In this document: positions 1 through 5,529 of the stretch, piece by piece | How positions within the stretch are numbered: position 1 is the stretch's first letter | Layout of the letters: every line of letters begins with the position of its first letter | NCBI GenBank assembly: GCA_026986235.1 | Contig: JALSOY010000234.1 | Coordinates: forward strand, 1 to 7,328 | Source: Caldifarciminota bacterium | GTDB taxonomy: Bacteria; Hydrothermota; Hydrothermia; B15-G9; WFZT01 | DNA: 7,328 bases | Reading direction: 5' to 3' | Notes under the pieces: model-generated | Database searches by the model: none | The model's input: the letters and a program-made list of their open reading frames with translations, nothing else | What the model was told of the DNA's origin: nothing | Made by a program: the position numbers and the translations under genes

Positions 1-206
1 AGTTTTACCCTGTTTGCCCCAAATGTGTTTGTCTCAATAATATCCGCTCCTGCTGTAATGTAATCTTCGTGAATTTCTCTGATGAGATCAGGATTTTCCA
101 CATTTAAAACTTCGGGAAATTCAAACTTTTTCCCGGTTCTGCGTATCAGTTCTGTCCCCATTGCACCGTCAAGTATGAGAATTCTCTCCTTCAGGACATC
201 AATCAT
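1..206 (-). CDS. metH: Cobalamin-dependent methionine synthase, N-terminal homocysteine S-methyltransferase domain (partial, runs off left edge)
   Basis: Only the first 68 codons and part of codon 69 lie in the window; the rest lies beyond position 1. The reading frame begins MIDVLKERILILDGAMGTEL and continues to TNTFGAN at residues 59-65. LDGAMGT (12-18) and the ETNTFG segment are hallmarks of the zinc-dependent homocysteine S-methyltransferase barrel at the N-terminus of MetH. In this family homocysteine is methylated from methylcobalamin, which is recharged from methyltetrahydrofolate. The ATG is supported by a GGAG Shine-Dalgarno (complement of 214-217) with a 7-nt spacer, and it overlaps the stop of the upstream activation-protein gene in an ATGA, so translation is probably coupled. 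A stand-alone activation domain next door implies that this MetH lacks its own C-terminal reactivation domain, as in Thermotoga-type enzymes (inference). A homocysteine methyltransferase fused to methylenetetrahydrofolate reductase shares this N-terminus and cannot be excluded from the visible part. Confidence 0.88.
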   Translation of the reverse strand, partial: MIDVLKERILILDGAMGTELIRRTGKKFEFPEVLNVENPDLIREIHEDYITAGADIIETNTFGANRVK

Positions 207-829
207 TTTTCAACTCCAATGACGGCTGTTATCGTTTTCTGCGGATACAGCAGGTTTTTTTCATTAATCCGGATCCCGAGCTCGTCAAGTTTCAACTCTT
301 TATGGATTTCCTTCTGGAAGTCAAGGGAGAGATCACCGTATCCCGGACTGAACCTCATGGTTAGAGAGGCCCTGATGTGCCTTGCCTGCGTATCCAGAAG
401 GTGGTTTAACGCATTTGCAGCGGCTTCAACTGCCTCTGACCCTATGACATCAAAAATTACCGCCCTTTCCATCCGACCGGCTTCTGTCTCCTCCTGTATT
501 TTTTTATCGATACCAGGACCTATCGTGACGGCCATAAGTACCACGGCAAAGGAATCTTTAAGGAGTTTTTTCATTGACTCTCCCCTGAGCACAAGTTCGG
601 TATTTTCCAGGCCAATTGAATCGTTTTTGTGACTTATCGTCCTGACGATGTAGGTCCCTCGTGGATTTATTAGAGTTTCGGCCTCTTTAAAGCAGTGGTC
701 AACGATCTCTTTGATCCTCGAGGATAGAACAGTGGATTTAATTCTGTACCCAAGAAGGCCCCAGACCGCTTTTTTGTTGATTTCGAGGTTTTCAATCCTG
801 TCGAGTCTTATCAGCCTGTCATATAACAT
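203..829 (-). CDS. Stand-alone methionine synthase reactivation (activation) domain protein
   Basis: This 208-residue protein corresponds to the C-terminal AdoMet-binding activation domain of MetH, made as a separate polypeptide. In the family this domain binds S-adenosylmethionine and reductively remethylates inactive cob(II)alamin on MetH. The key signature is RFSPGYGD at 159-166, which fits the RxxxGY AdoMet motif (R159, G163, Y164). Other family traits are the IGPGID segment (103-108), the AVEAAAN helix (133-139) and the C-terminal PQKTITAVIG segment (196-205). No signal peptide or membrane segment is visible, so it is cytosolic. It starts 7 nt after the stop of the PpiD-like gene and its stop overlaps the metH start by 4 nt. 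No good Shine-Dalgarno precedes the ATG and there is no in-frame ATG, GTG or TTG just upstream, so coupled translation from the preceding gene is likely. The gene order makes MetH its almost certain partner. Confidence 0.9.
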   Translation of the reverse strand: MLYDRLIRLDRIENLEINKKAVWGLLGYRIKSTVLSSRIKEIVDHCFKEAETLINPRGTYIVRTISHKNDSIGLENTELVLRGESMKKLLKDSFAVVLMAVTIGPGIDKKIQEETEAGRMERAVIFDVIGSEAVEAAANALNHLLDTQARHIRASLTMRFSPGYGDLSLDFQKEIHKELKLDELGIRINEKNLLYPQKTITAVIGVEK

Positions 830-836
830 TCCATGG

Positions 837-2669
837 CTAATATAGCAGGTAGCTTCTGTAGTCTTTGATGTTCTGGTCGTTTATCAGTTCTTTGTTCCAG
901 GTCGTCCACAACCGGTCAATGGCTCTGTACTTATACCTGATGGCAAAGTCGCGCTTATTTTTCTCAAATTCTTCTCTGGTGGGAATCTTTTTATCGATGA
1001 GTTTTACGATAAGTACACCGGATGTGTACTCAACAGGAGGTGAGATTTCGCCGGGTTTCATGGCATAGATAATTCCGTAAAGTGTGTAATTTACACCCAC
1101 ACCTTTGATTGGTTGTCCCCATTTAACCTCTCCGGTTTCTGCGTACCTGACTCCATACGCTTTGAAGGAATCTGCGACTTCATTGAAGGAGAGACCATTT
1201 TTCAACATTTCCCGGGCCTTCCGGGCAAGCTCCCGGGCGAGTTCCTGTTTTCTAAACTTCTTGTACTGGATTTCAACCTTCTTTTTAACTCTTTCAAATG
1301 GAGGTAAAGATCGAGGCGTCTTTTCTTTGATCTTGAAAGCAACGAAAAAGTAAGGCTTACTGTAAACTGGAGAAATCGTACCGGGTTCGTTTTCTTTTAT
1401 AAATCTGATTATTTCGCGGTCTATCCCTATTTTGGGAACGAACCCGAGGTCGAGTCTGAAGGGTCCTGTTTCCACCACTTTAAATTTCATCTCTTCTGCG
1501 GCTTTTTCAAAGCCCACTTCCTTTGCTCTATCAAGGAATTCCCTCATTTTCTGGCTCAGGTCTGTTCTCGTACTGGAGCTCAGTCTGACCTTTACAAGGA
1601 TAAACGCCACTTTCAGGCTGTCCTGACCCTTTCTGGGGCGATCCAGGAGTTTTACTATTACCCAACCTTTGGGTGTGAGGGAAGGTGCGGAGAATTCACC
1701 TTTTTTAAGCTTTTTTGCAATGGGGAACAGGTAGCCGTACCTTCTGTCGGTTGGTTTTATCCATCCTGCAACTCCGCCTGAGTCCTTTGTTGCCGGATCT
1801 TCTGTGTAGTACTTTGCGATTTCTTCAAATTTTTCTCCTCCCTTCAGTTCCTCGTATGCAGTATAAATCCTGTCCTTCGCATCCGATGTATCCTGGGAAG
1901 ATGGGAGCTTTCTGAGTATCACCAGTTCCAGATTGGCTTTTTCCGGCTCGTAAAATTCTTCTCTGTGCGTTTCATAATACTTTTTGAGATCCTCATCGGT
2001 GAACCTGATAATGGAATCGGGAATGTAGTAGATGTTGAAATTGAGGATTTTCGCGTTGAAAGTCATGTTTTGTCTCTTATAGAGCTCAAAAAGTTCAGTT
2101 TCAGAAAGGGGTAATGATATGAGGATGTCAGATTTCATGATGTCCTTCGGGACCTCTGTACGGATCCTTTGCTCATAGGCTTTGAAGTACTGCAGGTTTC
2201 TCGGATCGCGCAGTACCTTTAAGTACTTCTGAAAATCGAACTTACCGTCAGGTGTTCGAAAGGCGGTGTCTCGCAGGATTTCCGGAGGTGGACTTGTTTC
2301 GATAATCTGTAAAACGGTGGGATCTGAAAGGTCGATGTGTCTTTCCTCGATGATTTTCTGCCACCTTATAGATTCAAGAATTTTGTTCCATGCTTCCTGC
2401 TGGATTTTTTCTTCTTCCTGTTCAGAGAGGGAAATGCCCTTTTTTGCTTTAAGGCTATCGTTATAAATTTGCTGAAAGACCTGGTTGTAGTACCTGACGG
2501 GGATTTTGTGTTCATCGACTTCGGCGATAATGCCTCTTTGCCAGGGTTTGGCGTTTCTTTTACCGACAATATTGGCACCGAGGTCAAAGATAATCCAGCC
2601 TATAAAAGCGGCGACGATAATCCAGAGGTAGAATTTTGTAGTTTTTCTGAGCTTTCTCATTAACATCAT
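837..2669 (-). CDS. PpiD/SurA-like membrane-anchored peptidyl-prolyl isomerase family chaperone
   Basis: The protein has 610 residues, close to E. coli PpiD (about 620) and of similar layout: a short basic N-terminus, one membrane anchor (about 13-31), a SurA_N-like helical region (about 45-240), then a parvulin-type domain (about 243-345). The parvulin domain is recognisable from FEEIAKYYTEDP (281-292), SGGVAGW (297-303), GEFSAPS (324-330) and GWVIVKLLD (335-343). Two further degenerate parvulin-like stretches follow, about 352-450 and 485-558; the latter has GEISPPV (540-546) and GVLIVKL (551-557). The protein should face the periplasm and assist folding of exported proteins. The two histidines usual in active parvulins are absent: L247 is at the first position and V337 at the second. 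It may therefore be a chaperone rather than an isomerase, as proposed for other PpiD proteins. GGAGG (complement of 2681-2685) lies 11 nt before the first of two adjacent ATGs, so the start could be either one. It leads the operon with the two methionine synthase genes; no functional link is evident. Confidence 0.85.
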   Translation of the reverse strand: MMLMRKLRKTTKFYLWIIVAAFIGWIIFDLGANIVGKRNAKPWQRGIIAEVDEHKIPVRYYNQVFQQIYNDSLKAKKGISLSEQEEEKIQQEAWNKILESIRWQKIIEERHIDLSDPTVLQIIETSPPPEILRDTAFRTPDGKFDFQKYLKVLRDPRNLQYFKAYEQRIRTEVPKDIMKSDILISLPLSETELFELYKRQNMTFNAKILNFNIYYIPDSIIRFTDEDLKKYYETHREEFYEPEKANLELVILRKLPSSQDTSDAKDRIYTAYEELKGGEKFEEIAKYYTEDPATKDSGGVAGWIKPTDRRYGYLFPIAKKLKKGEFSAPSLTPKGWVIVKLLDRPRKGQDSLKVAFILVKVRLSSSTRTDLSQKMREFLDRAKEVGFEKAAEEMKFKVVETGPFRLDLGFVPKIGIDREIIRFIKENEPGTISPVYSKPYFFVAFKIKEKTPRSLPPFERVKKKVEIQYKKFRKQELARELARKAREMLKNGLSFNEVADSFKAYGVRYAETGEVKWGQPIKGVGVNYTLYGIIYAMKPGEISPPVEYTSGVLIVKLIDKKIPTREEFEKNKRDFAIRYKYRAIDRLWTTWNKELINDQNIKDYRSYLLY

Positions 2670-2707
2670 GGTGAAGTCATCCTCCGTTCAAAGAAAATTT
2701 GGGGTTT

Positions 2708-2737
2708 AGTATATTACGAGGTGGAAAATTCTGTCAA
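2708..2737 (-). promoter_or_regulatory. Sigma-70-type promoter for the ppiD-like / metH operon
   Basis: On the minus strand TTGACA (complement of 2732-2737, perfect -35) is followed after 18 bp by TATACT (complement of 2708-2713, five of six matches to -10). Transcription would start near 2701, leaving a leader of about 32 nt that contains the GGAGG ribosome site of the PpiD-like gene. The -35 box begins only 6 nt past the tRNA-Ala 3' end. I see no terminator between tRNA and promoter, so read-through from the tRNA unit may add to expression. Confidence 0.65.
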
Positions 2738-2743
2738 GGAAAG

Positions 2744-2815
2744 TGGACCCGGTGGGACTTGAACCCACGACCTGGTGACTGCCAGTCACCCGCGCTCCCA
2801 CTGCGCCACGGGCCC
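2744..2815 (-). tRNA. tRNA-Ala (anticodon GGC)
   Basis: This is a 72-nt cloverleaf. The acceptor stem pairs GGGCCCG with CGGGTCC, and the third pair is G-U (positions 2813 and 2747), the classical G3:U70 identity element of alanine tRNAs. The D stem is GCGC/GCGC, the anticodon stem is GGTGA/TCACC with loop CTGGCAG, giving anticodon GGC (2783-2781), and the T arm is GTGGG/CCCAC with loop TTCAAGT. The discriminator is A at 2744. The next bases are CTT, so CCA must be added by a nucleotidyltransferase. It lies 7 nt after tRNA-Lys and probably shares its transcript. Confidence 0.97.
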
Positions 2816-2822
2816 ACGCCTA

Positions 2823-2895
2823 TGGGCCGTGCAGGATTCGAACCTGCGACCCCCTGATTAAAAATCAGGTGCTCTGCCACCTGAGCTAACGGCCC
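2823..2895 (-). tRNA. tRNA-Lys (anticodon UUU)
   Basis: This is a 73-nt cloverleaf. The acceptor stem is GGGCCGT/ACGGCCC, fully paired. The D stem is GCTC/GAGC, the anticodon stem is CCTGA/TCAGG with loop TTTTTAA, giving anticodon TTT (2862-2860), and the T arm is GCAGG/CCTGC with loop TTCGAAT. The discriminator is A at 2823. TAG follows instead of CCA, so the CCA end is not encoded. It is the first gene of a two-tRNA unit with its own promoter. Confidence 0.97.
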
Positions 2896-2907
2896 TGACA
2901 GTTGGAT

Positions 2908-2936
2908 ATTCTAATGGTTTACACACCACTTTTCAA
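2908..2936 (-). promoter_or_regulatory. Promoter for the tRNA-Lys/tRNA-Ala unit
   Basis: On the minus strand TTGAAA (complement of 2931-2936) is followed after exactly 17 bp by TAGAAT (complement of 2908-2913). Each box matches the sigma-70 consensus at five of six positions. The predicted start, about 7 nt downstream, leaves only a handful of nucleotides before the mature tRNA-Lys 5' end at 2895. The promoter lies between the stop of the FeS oxidoreductase gene and the tRNAs, so the tRNAs need not depend on read-through. Confidence 0.65.
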
Positions 2937-2966
2937 TATCCCGCAGGGGGATTTTCAAAGTTCCTA

Positions 2967-4961
2967 TCAATCTTCCATTGCCTCTGCTACGAGTTGAGCA
3001 ATGTCTCTCACTTTTACATCCTCTTCCACTCCCTTGACTTTGGCGGCATCGTCAAACATGGCGTAGCAGAACGGGCATGCCACAGCAACCTCCTTTGCCC
3101 CTGTTTCCAGCGCCTGATCCATCCTCATGAGGTTTATCCTCTCTCCGATGTTGACTTCAAACCACATACTACCTCCACCTGCGCCACAGCAGAAGGAATT
3201 TTCACGGTTGTTTTTCATCTCAACAAGCTGAACTCCGGTGATTGATGTGAGGACATTCCTCGGTGCATCGTAAATACCGTTGTGCCTTCCAAGGTAACAT
3301 GGATCGTGAAATGTGATCTTTTCCCTGTGCTCCTTACTGATCTTTATTTTCCCCTCCTTAAGTAGTTTTTCAATGATCTCTGTATAGTGATAGACCTCGT
3401 AGTTGCCGCCGAAGTCAGGGTACTCGTTCTTTATGGTGTTATAACCGTGGGGGCAAATTGTGATAATCTTTTTTACCCCGTAGTTGTTAAAGGTTTCAAC
3501 ATTCTGCATGGCCAGCATCTGGAACAGGTATTCGTTTCCCAGCCTCCTCGCAGAGTCACCACAGCACATCTCCTCTGGCCCGAGAATTGCATAATCTATT
3601 CCGGCTTTGTTCAGGATCTTGGAGAGGGCAATTGCCGTTTTCTTTGTGGTTTCATCAAAGGATGCCATACACCCCACAAATAGCAGGTACTCTGCACTCC
3701 CTTTTTCTGACATCAGGGGTACATCGAGTCCCTTCGCCCAGTCTCCACGGGTACCGTTGTCAATTCCCCAGGGATTTGAAGCCACCTCGAAGTTCTTAAA
3801 CGCCGTGGTGATCTCAGAAGGGAACTTACTTTCCTCGAGAACCATGTATCTTCTCATGTCTATGATGTCAAACATGTGTTCGTTACTCATTGGGCAGTGG
3901 TGGAAGCACGCGCCACATGTGGTGCACGACCAGAGACCATCCTCCGAGACAAGGGTCCCAACGAGTTGCCTCTCCGTCTCGCCCTTCTTCAAAAGGTTTT
4001 CTCTTTCGTTCAGAAGGTTGAACTGGATGTTGAGTATTATCCATTTGGGGGAAAGGGGTTTACCGGATGCGAATGCAGGGCAGACATCCTGGCATCTCCC
4101 ACACTCGATGCAGGTAAAGGAGTCGAAGAGTCTTTTCCATGTGAGGTGCTCCAGTCTGGAGGCGCCAAAGAATTCAGCGTTCTCCAGATCGAGTGTACTG
4201 AGTTTTCCGGAAGGTTTGTCATACTTGAAAAATGCGTTGAAAGGACCTGTAACAAGATGCATGTGCTTTGAATTTGGAATGAATACCATAAAGCCCAGGA
4301 TCAGCAGTATATGAATCCACCAGAACAGATGAAGCCAGAATTTTGACGCAGGGAGCAGGCCTGAAAGGAATTTCCCGAAAAATGGCTCGGCTTCTGCAAC
4401 ACCAGTGCTGATGGCAAACCCTTCTGTGAGCAGGTATGAAATCATCAACCCCGTAATCAACAGGATGACCACGGTTGACTCAAACTGAGGTCTTTCTTTA
4501 CCCCGTGGATGAACGATCACACCTGATTCTTCGTCAGGATGAAGGAGTGATGGAGGTTTTAAAACATACCTTCTGAAGGCGAGTCCGAGGATCCCCACGA
4601 GTACGAGAAGGGCAATTATGTCAACGATGGTAAGGTAAACCTTTCCGAATGCGCCTCTGAAAATGAGAAGCCTCTCGGAATAGCCTGTGAGCACATGGTT
4701 GATTGTGACGAGGGCAAAAAAGACAAAACCCCAGAACACGAATGTATGAAGTAAACCCGTCCAGGGCCTGTCCCTCAGTGTACACCTCTGGCAGAAGACA
4801 TGGACGATGGCGTTACCCAACCTTCTGGGCCAGTTGTCCGTCCTTCTGTCAGGCTGTCCCTTCTTTACAAGGAGATAACGGATGTAAAAGGCCCTGTACG
4901 AAAGATATACGGCAACAATTATGACAGCGGTTAGTACTAACTTTTCGACCAAACTCAGCAT
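2967..4961 (-). CDS. Membrane-bound HdrD-like FeS oxidoreductase (EMO/FadF/DUF224 family), probable ETF:menaquinone oxidoreductase
   Basis: This 664-residue protein fuses a NarI-like membrane half to a heterodisulfide reductase D-like half. Five hydrophobic segments (about 6-28, 68-90, 107-129, 161-183, 206-228) carry histidines that could ligate heme b, including H72, H89, H211 and H217. Two 4Fe-4S motifs follow: C284/C287/C290/C294 and C346/C349/C352/C356. Two CCG domains come next: C431, C466-C467, C503, then C555, C591-C592, C629, C632. This order matches the family called EMO in Geobacter and syntrophs and FadF/YwjF in Bacillus, thought to pass electrons from acyl-CoA dehydrogenases via ETF to menaquinone. 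The first CCG motif ends CPHG, with G506 replacing the expected final cysteine. The ATG has a strong GGAGG site (complement of 4968-4972) with a 6-nt spacer. An operator-like palindrome lies just upstream. No etf or acyl-CoA dehydrogenase gene is visible, so the physiological donor is inferred from the family only. Confidence 0.88.
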   Translation of the reverse strand: MLSLVEKLVLTAVIIVAVYLSYRAFYIRYLLVKKGQPDRRTDNWPRRLGNAIVHVFCQRCTLRDRPWTGLLHTFVFWGFVFFALVTINHVLTGYSERLLIFRGAFGKVYLTIVDIIALLVLVGILGLAFRRYVLKPPSLLHPDEESGVIVHPRGKERPQFESTVVILLITGLMISYLLTEGFAISTGVAEAEPFFGKFLSGLLPASKFWLHLFWWIHILLILGFMVFIPNSKHMHLVTGPFNAFFKYDKPSGKLSTLDLENAEFFGASRLEHLTWKRLFDSFTCIECGRCQDVCPAFASGKPLSPKWIILNIQFNLLNERENLLKKGETERQLVGTLVSEDGLWSCTTCGACFHHCPMSNEHMFDIIDMRRYMVLEESKFPSEITTAFKNFEVASNPWGIDNGTRGDWAKGLDVPLMSEKGSAEYLLFVGCMASFDETTKKTAIALSKILNKAGIDYAILGPEEMCCGDSARRLGNEYLFQMLAMQNVETFNNYGVKKIITICPHGYNTIKNEYPDFGGNYEVYHYTEIIEKLLKEGKIKISKEHREKITFHDPCYLGRHNGIYDAPRNVLTSITGVQLVEMKNNRENSFCCGAGGGSMWFEVNIGERINLMRMDQALETGAKEVAVACPFCYAMFDDAAKVKGVEEDVKVRDIAQLVAEAMED

Positions 4962-4989
4962 AAACCACCTCCAAAGGTTTTTGTTCGAT

Positions 4990-5005
4990 ATGACCGGTCG
5001 GTCAT
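4990..5005. promoter_or_regulatory. TetR-type operator-like palindrome upstream of the EMO-like gene
   Basis: Read on the minus strand, ATGACCGACCGGTCAT has two perfect 7-bp arms around a 2-bp centre. It lies in the 67-bp gap between the biotin carrier stop and the oxidoreductase start, with its near edge 28 nt from the ATG, where a repressor could block a promoter for that gene. Its size and GACCG-N2-CGGTC core resemble operators of TetR-family regulators of fatty acid and acyl-CoA degradation. B. subtilis fadF, a homologue of the downstream gene, is under such a regulator (FadR), although its operator sequence differs. No convincing -35/-10 pair is seen around it. Its function as an operator is inferred from form and context. 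Confidence 0.5.
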
Positions 5006-5028
5006 TTAAACTACCAAATTTTAAAGAG

Positions 5029-5529
5029 CTATTCTATGGTCAAAAGGACAGTGCCCGTTTCCACGGTCTGTCCCTTATTAACTTTCAATTCCTTTACGAT
5101 GCCCGGGCGGGGGGCCTTGATCTCGTTTCTCATCTTCATGGCCTCAAGGACGATAAGAGGTGTACCTTTTTCCACACTGGCGCCCGGCTCTACCATGACA
5201 TCAACGATCAATCCGGACATGGGGGATTTTATCTTCGCAGGTCCTGCATCCACAACCCTGCGCCGCTCACCTGACCTGCCCACAGATTTTACGATATTCA
5301 TCTGGTGTGTAACATCCGGAAGGCTGACCTTTACCTCACCGTTTCCTGAAATTTCAGCGTGGAATATCAATGGTGCCCCGTCAACATAAGCCACATAGGT
5401 ACCGTTACTGTCTATTTTAAAAAGCTCCACCTCCTTTGCCTCACCGTTCAGGATAATCTTTTGCGTTCCGTTTTCTTCGACGATGGTTACCTCAAATCCT
5501 TCGCCATCAAAGTCAACCCAGTATCTCAT
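5029..5529 (-). CDS. Biotin carboxyl carrier subunit of an acyl-CoA carboxylase (BT-like plus biotinyl domain)
   Basis: This 166-residue protein ends in a biotinyl domain (about 96-166) with the canonical EAMKM motif at 129-133, making K132 the biotin attachment site. The domain also shows SPMSGLI (102-108), and PRPGIV plus KGQTV mark its second half. Residues 1-90 form a beta-rich region that resembles the linker or BT-like segment between biotin carboxylase and biotinyl domain in propionyl-CoA carboxylase alpha chains, rather than the Pro/Ala-rich linker of E. coli AccB. In the family the biotin arm carries carboxyl groups from the carboxylase to the carboxyltransferase acting on acyl-CoA. 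The start overlaps the biotin carboxylase gene by 17 nt in a +1 frame. GGAGG (complement of 5535-5539) inside that gene gives a 5-nt spacer, so initiation is independent though probably coupled. A decarboxylase carrier subunit (methylmalonyl-CoA or oxaloacetate) is an alternative. Confidence 0.88.
   Translation of the reverse strand: MRYWVDFDGEGFEVTIVEENGTQKIILNGEAKEVELFKIDSNGTYVAYVDGAPLIFHAEISGNGEVKVSLPDVTHQMNIVKSVGRSGERRRVVDAGPAKIKSPMSGLIVDVMVEPGASVEKGTPLIVLEAMKMRNEIKAPRPGIVKELKVNKGQTVETGTVLLTIE

Noticed and set aside
219..632. 137-codon plus-strand open frame
   Set aside because: It is a shadow of the methionine synthase activation gene, which has clear family motifs and fits the operon.
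2938..2952. Rho-independent terminator after the FeS oxidoreductase gene
   Set aside because: The stem (ATCCC/GGGAT) is only 5 bp and no T run follows on the minus strand.
3607..4314. 235-codon open frame on the plus strand
   Set aside because: It is antisense to the strongly supported FeS oxidoreductase gene, its translation shows no recognisable domain, and its composition reflects the opposite frame.
5018..5043. Promoter for the FeS oxidoreductase made of TTGACC (complement of 5038-5043) and TAAAAT
   Set aside because: The spacer is about 14 bp, too short for a normal sigma-70 promoter, so I could not assign a promoter to the operator-like palindrome.
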